The notes under the pieces: model-generated
The model's input: only the letters and a program-made list of their open reading frames with translations
Database searches by the model: none
What the model was told of the DNA's origin: nothing
Shown here: piece after piece, positions 33,125-44,512 of the stretch
How positions within the stretch are numbered: position 1 is the first letter of the stretch
Layout of the letters: every line of letters begins with the position of its first letter
NCBI RefSeq assembly: GCF_000708205.1
Contig: NW_014575552.1
Span: 1-64,000, forward strand
Source of the DNA: Mixia osmundae IAM 14324
Taxonomy: Eukaryota; Basidiomycota; Mixiomycetes; Mixiales; Mixiaceae
Reading direction: 5' to 3'
Length of the DNA stretch: 64,000 nucleotides
Translations under genes and position numbers: made by a program

Positions 33125-36100
33125 CTAGCGAGGAGCGAGTCCATCATTGGGTTCTAGTGCTTCTGCGAGACTTCTCACGAGACTGCCCAGAAGCACATCG
33201 TGACTGCGAGCTTCCTTGCCGAAGATCTCGGCGTCCTGTCGCTTTCATGTGAGCCTCTCAGACGAAATTGAGAAAGAGGGGCATACCAGTGAAGTGTCAC
33301 TTAACTGGCTGCAGCAAGGACGCAGATGCTCGCTTGTCTCTCGCCGCAGCTGGTTGATGTCGATGTTGTTCGTCATACGCACAACCGGCCGATATTCTGT
33401 ACTTAGAGTTGCAGCATTCGGCCGTCCGGATGCGCCCAGGAGCTGATGTCGGTGCTCTTCTGTATAGAAGTTGAGATGGCGCCAGATCAGCAGCAAAGAA
33501 GTCTCGACCGCGGCTGCGATACGAGTGTCAGAATCGGAAAGCTTTGTCGGTCATCAAACATACTCAGTATGGCGCGAGCTCTGCGCCTGCTAGCATCGAT
33601 GAGGCTACTGAGTAAGCGTGTTTTTTGATTATCGCTTAGTCTACCGTCGCGAGACGAGTCCAGGACGACGCCGAATTGCTGCATGGGAGATAAGCCTCGG
33701 TCGCAAAGTAGAGTCTCCAATACGCACAGCTTCGAAATCGCCCGTATTGACGTCGAACAGATTCTCCAGTTGGAACTGCAGCTCTCGGCAGTCTTCGATC
33801 TTCGTCAGGAGCTGACCCGCAAGCTCCTGCATCATTGTGAACGCGTTGTAGAGCGTCGGAAGCGAGCCTGCTCATCGTTGATATCAACGAATAGTGGCAG
33901 ACACGAAGGCTTGACTGACCCGCGCCGCGCGAGGCAGCTTGCTCATTGAAGACTGCTTGCCAAACCGGCCTAAACCGCGTCGAGCCAGACTTGCGCGAAT
34001 ACGCTGTGAAATAGGAGAGCAGACTGCCAGTAGCTGCCTCTCCTGCATGCTCCACCGCTTCGCTGAAAGCTCGCACACCGCCGTGTAAACCAGGCAAGGT
34101 CTGGCTGTCTTGCTCGCGTTCGGTTTCGCTTGTGGGCTCGACAGTAGAGAGCCACTGCTGCTTGCCGTGCAGGCCCGAGAATATGCCGAGAAGGGCGCTA
34201 TGTATGCCACCAAGACTCGTTGGCGACGCGAGATCGTCGTCAGACGCGACAGCGACAGCTCCGCACATGAGCTGGGCAATCAGTCGAGTCTCTTGCAGGC
34301 CGATCAGGCTAGGCGCCTGGATGACGGCATGTAGGCAAGCAATAAGGCCATCGCTTTGTGCAATGGCAAATTGCAGTGCCTGCCGAGCAGCCGCGACGCT
34401 ATCGTCACTAACGCTACTGATTGTGAGAACGACGAGCTGTAGCGCCGGCAATAGGAGTTGATGATAGCGCTCGTTCGGAGAAGGGATATATGACTCGATG
34501 TCTGCACAGGTGTCAGGCTGTGTACTATCGCTTAAAAGTGTGCGCTTACCCATGCCTTCAGGATCTGATTCAGGCGGTGAGCGCAAGAATGTGCAAGCGC
34601 CGAGGGCAGTAAAGAGCTGGCTGTCGAGCAATGTTTCGGCACCAGACCGAGCGGCGGCAATTCGCATGAGGCAGGAGACCTTGGCCTCGTACACATAGAG
34701 CGGATTCAGCGTTTCTGCGCAAGCACTCAGCATGGTGCCGCACTGTCAAGAGGCGAGCGTCTTACCTGGATCCTGGCTGAGAACATCCTCGATGCGAGTT
34801 TCGGCGTCCTGAAGAGATGAGCAGATACTGCGCAGATAGCCCTGCTTTGCAATTATGCCGATCAATCGCATCTGGGATTTCATATCGCCGTTGAGCTGCA
34901 CGATAGCATCAAGTGTCATATACGTAACCGTTTGCCAGATCTCTGAACCCAACAAAGCGTCGCGGCACAAAACCGGTAGCAGTCGATCGGCGATCGATAG
35001 GATGATTTGCGAGTTACTAGCATCGATGGTGGCTCTGACACGACCCGAGTCTGTGCCAACCGCCGACATAGCATCATAGGAAGGGTCTGCACCGACATTC
35101 AATTCGTAGGTTGTCGTAGGGGCTTTGGCGATTTCCGTCTGAGCTATCGCGTGACCCATTCGCAGTAAATTGAGAAGCAAGACGCATAGGTTGCCACGGA
35201 CGCCCGACGTACTGCCAGGTGTGATGATAGCTTGAGCGACCGAGCGCAGGATGCTCTGCAGTTTCTCGGTAGCAGCTAAGAGCGAATGCTCTCCGACACC
35301 AGCAATCTCGCTGGCTGTTAGACCGCGCAAAGACGTGATGATCATGACCCCAGCAGACGCGAGAAGTTCGGCAATCGCATGTTCGGTGTCTTCAGCACGT
35401 AGCGGAGGCAGCACTAAGACGAGCAGGTTCAGCAAAAGCTGCGACACGCTGGTTGCAGGCAGGATATCGAGGCATCGCGCGAGAGCAATGTCGAGGACCT
35501 GGCGCCATGCTTGTAGCGCATGCAAACGAGCGTGTCTGATCTCGCGCTGTTCGTTGTCTCGCGATAGGGCTTCTAATATATCTTTGGTCTCGTCGCGCAC
35601 CGATGCCTGCTGCTGTGGACTGGCTAACTTGCCTTGATGTTGCATCGTCTGCCGTCCCTGCGCCAGGAGTTCAGTCACGGCGATGAGGTCATACACTTGA
35701 CAGCCATGAGCATTGACTTGCAAGCAGGCTGCAAAGTTGATTTCTGCAAAGTGTACCAGATCAGGCGCAGATGCGGGCTGCTGCCTAGTGAAAGTGAAAT
35801 CCAGACTGAAGAAGATCTCCAGCAGGCGAGGCGTGGGCTGTTCGATGTCGGCATCGACTTGATCCTCTGCTGACTGGTCGGCAATCTGTTCACCAACAAA
35901 GAGCAGCTCAAGGAATTGCTCGAGTTGACTTGCACGTTGTTCCGCTGCCAGAGCATTGATTTCGAGGGCAATTGCTTCGAGCATCCAAGCCTGGCCGTGC
36001 AGTGTCGACGTGATGGCATCAGCAGTGGTCATGATCGTGAGGCCGGAAGTGAGCTTGAGAGTACCGGCGTCACGACCATCATCGAGAGGCGGCAAAAAGG

Positions 36101-39100
36101 GCGTCCGCGCGAGATGGTCGAGGTAGAAATGCTTTTGTGTCCGCAAATAGCGCCGCACTGCGACGCCGGTATAATCGTGCCCTCCCAGCTGACGAACGAG
36201 ATGATAAGCCCGCTCAGCGACAGCGCAATCGCTCGCTGTGACTGGCCCGTCAAGCAAATCGAGCACAGCCTGCAATGACGTTCGTTTGCCGGGCGCATCT
36301 TCAATGATGAGCTCTTCGGCTTTACTACGCACGTCGATGCCTAGCAACAGGTGCGCCAGATTGGGTGCAGCCGTGTTGATTTGCGTATTCGTGAGGAGCA
36401 GGTCAAGCGCCGCTGTGCGCGTCAAGTCTGTCGCCCGCCCCTGCGACATTGCTTCAGGATCATCAGTCCGAAGGCCGCTACCCTGGTCATCTAGTCTATC
36501 GATGGAAGCATCGATACAGGCTGCAAAGCCGGCGACGATCCGCAGGGTTTCTGCGGATGATTCGATGAGTCCGACCAGCCGGTTCATCTTGTTTCTATAA
36601 AGGTTGCGGAAGCGGTCGACTTCGCTGAACGGTGGAGATTGGGCGATGATAGAGAGCAGATTGACTGCGTTGAGCGGAATCTGATGGTTTTTGTCGGTGC
36701 CGACTAGCGAAGCGATTGCAACTACCACATCGCTGGAGTACAGTAGATGCTCGTCGATTGTCACCGCACTACGGATTCGCTTGAAGAGATCAGTCGATAA
36801 GTCCGGCATCTCTGCCAGCGTCGGTAGAACGACCTCGACGAATGTATATTGCAACTCGGATGCCCTGAGCAAGATCGACAGCGAGCGTCTTACAGAGGCC
36901 AGAAAGGAGGGTATCTTGCTGGATTGCACGGCATCGAAGCCGGCCGAAGCAACGATGCATATCTCGCGCAGAAGATCTGCGCCTGAAAGTAGCTGGAGAA
37001 GCAGCTCAAAGCCGGGATTGCTAGTGAGATTGTGGATATTGCTCGTGCTGAAGGTGCCAGCTTGCAAGTATTTTTGCGCGTCGAGCGAGGCGATTGCGCG
37101 ATCGACAAAGGTCAGACAGAGGTCTGCGAGATGCCACTGCTCGATAGGATACTTGTATCTTCGGTCGCGCAGCTTCAAGAGGACCTCTTCAACAACGAAT
37201 CTGAGGTAGGGCTGCATGTTGGGTATTAGTCGCCTTTGCCGCGCAAGGTCCGGTAACGTAATGAGTGCAGTCGAAGCCGTCTGGCGATCGTCAGCAGCGT
37301 GAGCCGGCGAGGGTATCAAGCAACTCATCAGATTAACAAAGGCTGCGTTGCGCATTAGTCTGCGAAGGTATGCAAGAAGAAACGCATGCCTGTGGTGTGA
37401 GGATAGGTCTCTCCGGGCACTTCTACGTCTTCCAGCTCTGACAAGATACCTCCAGAGTCTAACGTGTTGCGATTGAGCTGATTCTTCTGCGGTGCGGTGA
37501 CGAGGATCTGGTACTGCTCGAGCGATTGCCAGATCTGCCTAGCGATTTCTATGGACGTTGTTGTGCCATCGTAACGCGCAAAGGCAGCAACAGCATCAAG
37601 CAGAGCAGCTTTCAGGTCGAGCGGGATGGGCCAGACTGCTAGACTGAGCAAGGTGGCAATCGGCTTGTACGACTGGTCTTCGTACAAGCTCGCCCTTGCC
37701 AACGCAGACGACTGTACGATGCATCGCAAGAGCCGCACGAACGACTTGAGAAGCTCAACCTCTTCTGGCGGGATGTCACCTGCACCGTCTGCGCCGTAGC
37801 TATTGCTGGTATAGTGCTGTTGCAACGAGGTAGCGTAAAAGTTGAGAGCGCCAAAAAGAGAAGACCACGAGCAGAGATTGCCTGGCCCACCCGCCCGACT
37901 AGCGAGGAATTCATAGGCATGTGTGGCGCTCTCTGGACCGTCAGACAGGCTGGCGAGCATGCCAAAGAAAGCGCGGATCAGACCAGGCGTGCGAACTTCT
38001 GCAGCCCATCTGAGGAAAGCAGGCAGACGGTTGTCGGCATACTCGTGACCAGCAGCAGATAGCTGCTCTCGCCAGAAAACCAAGGACGCATCCTGACGAC
38101 CTGCGTAGAGGGTAGAAACCAGGAGGAAAAGTGATTCTAAGTCCTTGCGAGGGGGAGCAGCAGGCGCTTTAGGATCCTCCCTTGTGTTGCGTCTGCGCGT
38201 CGAGCGCATGCTACTCGCAGAGCTCTGCTGACCGGGACCTTCTTGTACACTAGCATACACGCGATCTTCTTCGCGGTGTTTGAGCTTCCGCAAGAGAGGC
38301 GACATCGAGGTGATGAGGCTCGCGAGAAGTACATCGAGTTGATACAGCACTGCAGGTCGGAAGGCGGCTAAGTCGGACGCGAGCGTCGACTTGCTCTCGA
38401 GCGTACGATCGAGTGCGGGCGCTCCTCGAGACGATGACAGTCTGACTGATCCCGTCTCGACAGCGACGAGGCCTAGCAAAGGTGGAGCCGAAGTGGATCT
38501 GACGAGCTCATCGTAGCCTTGCCAGCTCGTGCTGGTCTGCACCCATCGTAGAGTAGTCTCTCGCAGAAAGTCGAAAGCTCCTTCGGTGATGCTTTCATAC
38601 AGCGCGTTCTCTATGTCGGTAGAGGACAGTCGAAGATCTTGTGGCTGCAAGGCGCGAGAGTGAGCATGCTGAGTCAGCCAGAGCGTCCAAGCAAGCTGCA
38701 ATGCTGCTTTGAGATGAGCTGACGACCACTGTGATGCCGGACGATCTGCCGAGACGGAAGCGAAGAGCGCATTGACTTTGCTGATGGCGGCAGCAGACAG
38801 GGCAAGGGCTTCCGGACCCCGTTGCACGAGCTCATCGGGCCTGTTGACGTCGAGCGAGTGAAAGGCAGATGCGTCAAAGTGAGCCATGACGGCCATGGAT
38901 AAGAAGAGCGTCGCTTCATCTTGCTCGTCTGCGCTCTTAAGCCAGCTAAGGATCTGCATCAGGTCTTCAATCTCAAGTTGATGAGCATGAGACAGCCAGT
39001 AGATGGTCGAAGCGATGGCACGTCGAGAGGCATGATGAGCTTGGATTCTGAGCGCGTTGATCTCGTAGGAGAAGCCAGGCTTGGGCTGTCCACTGCTGGC

Positions 39101-39856
39101 GTGAATCGCTTTCGCAAGCTCGGCTTGCGTCGCCATCTCCAGCAAGCCGCGAGAGATCCAAGACTTTGAACCCGAAGCGTTCGGTGGCGGGGGCTTAGCG
39201 GTGCCAAAGCTGCCGAGAGGAGCAGGAGCAGGCTGTTGAGGCTTGTCCGCCTGCGTGGACGCGAGCAAGTCCTCGACACAAGACGACAGGATCCTCCTGA
39301 GATGATCTGGCGTTGCCTCATCCCAGCAAGACTGGACGACTAGCTGAAGTGCAGCCAGACCATCCTGCTTGAACTGAAAGTAGACGAGAATGGCCCGTTC
39401 TGCTGCCGTGCCTGGGGCAGCCTGATCTGAAGTCGACAGAGCATCGACTTGCTGACTTGTCACGCTCGAGACTGCTTGGGACAGCAGTGTGGCAGATAGG
39501 CGTTCGGATAGATCGAGCTGATCAGACAGCAAGAGGGCTTCCTGTACGAACTCGCTGTTCATTCGCAGCGCTGGACCTGCAGGAGGTCTCAAGATGCCTG
39601 TCCTCTCTAGTGGTGAGCACTGTCTCAGCTTGGCCTGACGAGAAGGCGCACCCTTTTCGACATCTGCTCGTTCTGCTTTGCTCTTTGAGGGAAGTGAGAG
39701 CCATTGTGACCAGATAGGCAGGCTCTGAGTGAGCTTGATCCGTAGCTCGTCCTCTCTCACAATTTCGTCCCTGTAGGCTGATGCGAGACCGAGTGCTTGG
39801 AGTGGCTTGAGCAGTGCCGCAAAGTGATCGAGCGGCAGCAATTCCCTGTCTGCCAT
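33125..39856 (-). CDS. NUP192: Nuclear pore inner-ring scaffold nucleoporin Nup192/Nup205
   Basis: Seven exons read leftwards: 39856-37390, 37342-34766, 34714-33905, 33867-33728, 33678-33564, 33513-33287 and 33235-33125, giving 2148 residues. Nup192 is an all-alpha solenoid of the inner ring that carries Nic96 and the FG nucleoporins. Family landmarks are the N-terminal FAALLKPLQALG region, VEVPGETYPHTT joined to AFVNLMSCLIPSP, PYLRFVVEEVLLKL near residue 860, and the C-terminal LLIWRHLNFYTEEHR, DINQLRRETSEHLRPC and SHDVLLGSLVRSLAEAL. The first intron (37389-37343) begins GCATGC and is the only join that connects YPHTT to AFVNL; the branch site ACTAATG is inside it. The last five exons are short and easily missed: unspliced frames stop falsely near 33636. 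Confidence 0.92.
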
Positions 39857-39998
39857 GCCTTTTGCGTCACTTCAGAGCTGCTGCTGCAATCTGCGGAGGT
39901 CGTCTGGGCTCTGTGCAAGCTGAAGCGGCGGCGCGTCGCGAACATGAACGGGCGAATTTTGAGAGCGTCATCCACCGACTTGGACAAGCTCTGACAGG

Positions 39999-42900
39999 AT
40001 GACAGACCAAGGACAGCTCATCTACGTAGCTTCTCAGCTCCAAGCAAGCTTTGGCGCAGACGCACAGGCGAGAAGGGCTGCCGAGAGAGCTTTGCAAGAC
40101 TTGCAGTCCCAGCCGGGATATGGTCAACTCTTGCTCACTCTCGCACAGTCTGACCGACTCGACGGCGCTGCTCCTTCCTCCTCAAGCGGCGTACAGCTTG
40201 ACAGATCAGTCAGACAAGGCGCAACGCTGCTCTTCAAGAACTGGGTCAAGCTCAACTGGGACAGGGCAAGTCTGACGGGCGCGGTGACCGTCGATCTGGA
40301 CTCATAGGCCGATATCATGGCGCGCAGGAGGATGCACCGTACTCGATTTCAGCGGCAGACAGAGCGGAGATCAAGACACAGATCGTCGCCGTCATGATCT
40401 CGCTCTCTGCCCTGCCGGCCTTGCAGATACAGCTAGGTGAGGCCATCTCTCTCATTGCAGAGTCCGACTTTCCCGAGCACTGGTCGGAGCTCTTCGACGT
40501 AGGTTCAAGCTCTTCGCGCGGCTCAAAGCGCTCATGTTGATGCCATCTGCAGTCCCTCATCGCTGCGCTCAGTCCAGACGACTATGTCCTCAACAACGGC
40601 GTCCTCCAGACAGTCCATTCGATCTGCAAACGATGGCGCGCACAATTTAGATCAGACGGCCTTTTCCTCGAGATCAAATATGTTCTCGAGCGCTTCTGTC
40701 CGCCTTATCTGCACCTCTTCCAGGCACGTCAAACGATGGTCACGTCTGCACTGCTGACGCGCTATTTTCCGGGTGTGCAGCAAGTCGATACGCTGTTGTC
40801 ATCCCCTGAAGCTCTCCCTGCACCGCGTGACCCGATGACACTGTCACGAACGCTCTTGCTGCTCTTGCAGATCTTCTACGACCTCAACTCGCAAGATTTG
40901 CCAGAGTACTTCGAAGATCACCAAACAGCCTTCATGACACTTCTCGTCAAATATCTGGATTGGGACCGTCCAGAGCTGCATCTCAACGAAGATGAAGACG
41001 AAGCCGGTCCGCTGGAGAAGATCAGATCGAGTATCTGCGAGATCGTCGAGCTCTACACTCTGCGATATCTCGACGTCTTTGAGCATATGGAGCAGTTCGT
41101 CGGTACGACTTGGAACCTGCTCACGACTATCGGTCAATCTCAGAAATATGACGTCGTACGTTCTCTTCTGTACAGACCATGCTGCGACTAAGCCGCAAGC
41201 GCACAGCTTGTGAGCAAAGCAACACGGTTCTTATCCGTCGCGGTCAGGATGCCCTCCAAGCGCGCACTCTTCGAATCGCCCGATACGTTGCAGAGCATGT
41301 GCGAGCGCATCATACTGCCCAGTATGACTTTGAGAGGTCGGAATTCACATCCTTGCTATATGGCGAGCTGACCGGATATGCATCTGGCAGAATTTGAGGA
41401 AGAAATGTTCGAAGAGGATCCGCCGGAGTATGTACGCAGAGATCTCGAGTCTAACGGTACGTCTCGATATGACTATGGAAGTCAAGAGCTAACCCAGCAT
41501 AAGCAGCGGAGAGCGATACTCGGAGACAGGCAGCAACAGAGTTCACCCGGGCTTTGATGGAGCAATTTTCCGAGCAAGTGACAGCCATCATCACGCGCTA
41601 CATCGCCGCATACCTCCAGCAATACAAAGAGGATCCAGCAGGACAGTGGCGCAGCAAAGACACTGCGATCTACCTGCTCACTTCGATCGCTTCGACGACC
41701 TCGACTATGCAGCACGGCGTCACATCGACTAACTCGCTCGTCAATGTCTCTTCATTCTTCAGTGATCACATACTACCCGATCTTCAAGCGAGTGCCAACG
41801 TGCATCCCATCATTCTGGCAGATGCGATCAAATTCGTCTATGCCTTCCGAAGTCAACTCACGCGAGAACAGCTGCTCAGCGTCATCTCGCCCCTGGGTCA
41901 CCATCTCGGCGCGCAAAGCTACGTACTGCACACATACTCAGCAGTGACGATAGAGCGCATCCTCTTCGTGAGGGTCAGAGGGCGATCAGTGATCACACAG
42001 CAAGACCTGCAGCCTTCCGCAAACACTTTGCTTATTACAGCCTTTTCCGTCATCGAGCGAGGCAACTCTCCCGAGATGCTTGCTTCCAACGAGAGTCTCA
42101 TGAAATGTCAGTTCTCTCAGCCTGACATCGACGCTGAACTGACACCCAGCAGGCGTAATGCGGACCATCTTGACCACTCGAGAGGGCTTAGCGCCGAACG
42201 TATCGATATTGCTACAGCATCTGACGAACATCATCGTCGAGATCAGCAAGAATCCGAGCAATCCACGCTTTAATCACTACACCTTCGAAAGCGTCGCAGC
42301 TCTCGTGCGATTCATGGTAGCCGCCCAACCTGATCTCCTCAGTAGCTTTGAGGGCGCTTTGTTTCCGCCCTTTGAGTACATCCTCGCGCAGGATGTCAAC
42401 GGTCGGTGGCTCATACTTGCGCTCCTGCATGAGCTCATGACATGAACTGTCCATACAGAGTTTACGCCCTTTGTCTTCCAGATCCTGTCGCAGTTGCTCG
42501 AACTGCACACGGACGATCTGCCGGCCACCTATCTGAGCCTACTCGATCCGCTCCTTGCGGGCACTTTATGGACTCAACGGGGCAACGTACCGGCGCTTGC
42601 TCGACTCTTGCGAGCCTTCCTCGCTCGTGGAGCATCCGATGTTGTGTCTAATGGCAAATTGCCGGCGATACGGGACATCATTCGCTATCTCATCAACGGC
42701 AAAGCCAACGATGCTTACACATGCGATCTTGTCGAGGCTCTCTTCGAGACTGTGCCCACGTGCGTCTTCGCAGCTTGAGAGCCGGATCAGCTGATCGGGT
42801 CTCGCAGACCGGCACTCGAGCCGTATTTGCGCGATTTGCTCATCCTCATGCTTACTCGACTGACATCAAGCAAGACACCTACCTTTGTGCAAGCTTTCAT

Positions 42901-43556
42901 TCGTACGATCCTATTCCCGATCGCAGTCGGCAAGCCTGGCCTCTCGGCCGATGAGCTCATTGCGCAGATCGAAGCAATCCAGCCCGGGTATGACATTTCG
43001 ATCTGCGACTGCAGTGACGTTGCTCACGAAGGCTGGCAGACTGTTCGTACAAATGCTGCAAGCGATACTGCCAGATGCTCAGAAGGCGCCGATGAAGAAT
43101 CGCAAGATCATCGAAGTCGGCTTGTCCGGTCTGCTGAGTACGTCTCAAAGGCTGCAGACGCCGCCCATGTCGAATGCCTGGTGCGTACACATCCGAGTCC
43201 TTGGCCTTGCGCTGATGCGGCATGTCAGGCCGGGCACGCTGACGACACTGTTGAAGCTCTTCCTGCAGCATGCAGATCTGACATCAACCGGCCAAGAAGC
43301 AGAGGACGACATCGTCATCGCCGATCTGGAAGAGTTCGGCTACCAAGCCTCCTTCTCCCGACTTGGAGCTGCCGATATCAAGCGAGTCGACCCAGTCGCA
43401 TCCATCATCGACACGCGAGCACACTTTGCGCAAGCTCTCGCTGGAGCAAGTCGAGCCACGCCAGGCAAGCTACCGCCGATGATTGCAGCAGTCGCGCAAG
43501 ACCTCAGGGGACCTTTTGAAGCATACCTGCTTCAGCAAGATCTGAGAATTGTATAA
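39999..43556 (+). CDS. CSE1: Exportin-2 / Cse1 (CAS), importin-alpha recycling factor
   Basis: Twelve exons: 39999-40265, 40328-40498, 40553-40723, 40781-41155, 41207-41336, 41391-41456, 41504-42106, 42153-42401, 42459-42759, 42808-42987, 43040-43180 and 43229-43556, giving 993 residues. Cse1 is a HEAT-repeat exportin that returns importin-alpha to the cytoplasm with Ran-GTP. Motifs include ATLLFKNWVKLNW, LQIQLGEAISLIAESDFPEHW, ICKRWRAQFRSDGLFLEIKYVLE, IFYDLNSQDLPEYFEDH, PPEYVRRDLES, GVTSTNSLVNVSSFF and NNPRFNHYTFES-like SNPRFNHYTFESV. Two GC-AG introns are proposed: 40266-40327 (AGG then GCAAGT; a 41-nt GTCTGA intron is an alternative) and 40724-40780 (CAG then GCACGT). The second is 57 nt without a stop, so retention would add 19 residues. 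It is divergent from NUP192, 142 bp apart. Confidence 0.93.
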
Positions 43557-44006
43557 GGCACCGATCGGAGCTCGGTTTCGGCGCTATAGCTCATCATCGG
43601 CGCTTCAAGCTTGATGCAGAGACGACGTATATTAGCACCGAAGCGATGCTCAGGTCCACAGGCACGCTACGAGACATTGTCCCTGTCGACTGTCCGATAC
43701 GCGAGCTTGGAGCCACTTGCTGCCTCTGTACTCTACCAGGCGACTCACTGTGCCTGACGCTCATCGTGACCATTCAGCTCAGAAGGCTTGTGAACCTTCA
43801 AACTGTGAAAGAATGCAAGCGAGTCAACAACAAGGGATGACAAACTATGTGGTGCTCATCAGAGCGTGCCGTGAATGCGTGGACGACGTCGAAGTGCGTG
43901 AAGTGATGAACGCCTTTGTGTTGTCAAGATGACGTGTGCATGCGATGTATCGGACCCTTCTGTACCCTGCATCCTCTGAGTGTAGAGCCTGAGATCGGTC
44001 TTGGTC
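43557..44006. other. Intergenic, 3' of CSE1
   Basis: About 450 bp. Plus-strand frames at 43646-43840 and 43717-43932 look random. No repeat or RNA gene was seen. It may include a 5' exon or promoter of the small gene that starts at 44007. Confidence 0.4.
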
Positions 44007-44447
44007 ATGCTGGAACACTTGGGCGCGTCCCAGCTGCCTGCAATGCTGATCAAGCGCGACGCTGCCAGCACTCGACAGCCTGCTGCTGGCAAGATGCCGA
44101 CCAAGGAGAGCTTCACGCTGACTCGCGATGACATGCTGAACGACATGGCGAAGCTCTCTAGCTCGTCAGCCGTCGCCAAATCGTTCGACAGTCTATCGGA
44201 TCGTCCTCTCCATCAGCAGCCTCAAACGGCCTCGATCACCTCAACAGAGGAAGCGAGGGAGTTGCTCGAGCGCTATCAGGCCATGCCAGCACGAGCCACA
44301 CCCGAGCAATCGATGGCCCTGGCTGCACACTTTGTCCGTTCAGGCAGAGATCTGCTGGACAAGGCAACGCTGAACGAGCAGTTGGGCGTCAAGATCGAGA
44401 GCACCATGCGCAACATTCACGATCTCAGGAGCGGTCTGGGCGCATAG
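44007..44447 (+). CDS. Small hypothetical protein with helical C-terminus
   Basis: A single open exon, 146 residues from ATG 44007. The N-terminal 30 residues may be leader or mis-assigned; an alternative ATG begins MPTKESFTLTRDDMLNDM. The C-terminal 70 residues are strongly helical (TSTEEARELLERYQAM, then MALAAHFVRSGRDLLDKATLNEQLGVKIESTMRNIHDL), suggesting a coiled-coil or helical bundle. I do not recognise the family. It is convergent with FAT1, whose stop codon lies about 65 bp away. Confidence 0.5.
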   Translation: MLEHLGASQLPAMLIKRDAASTRQPAAGKMPTKESFTLTRDDMLNDMAKLSSSSAVAKSFDSLSDRPLHQQPQTASITSTEEARELLERYQAMPARATPEQSMALAAHFVRSGRDLLDKATLNEQLGVKIESTMRNIHDLRSGLGA

Positions 44448-44512
44448 CGACAAGGTGAGAACATCTAGTGCACGCAAGTCCGCAACTGTACAATGACGGT
44501 GATCGTGCTGGT

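Noticed and set aside
33245-33720. Two short minus-strand frames as independent small genes
   Set aside because: They are the C-terminal exons of NUP192 once four introns are removed.
37343-37389. Break between two long minus-strand frames read as two separate genes
   Set aside because: A GC-AG intron with an ACTAATG branch site joins YPHTT to AFVNL as in Nup192, so it is one gene.
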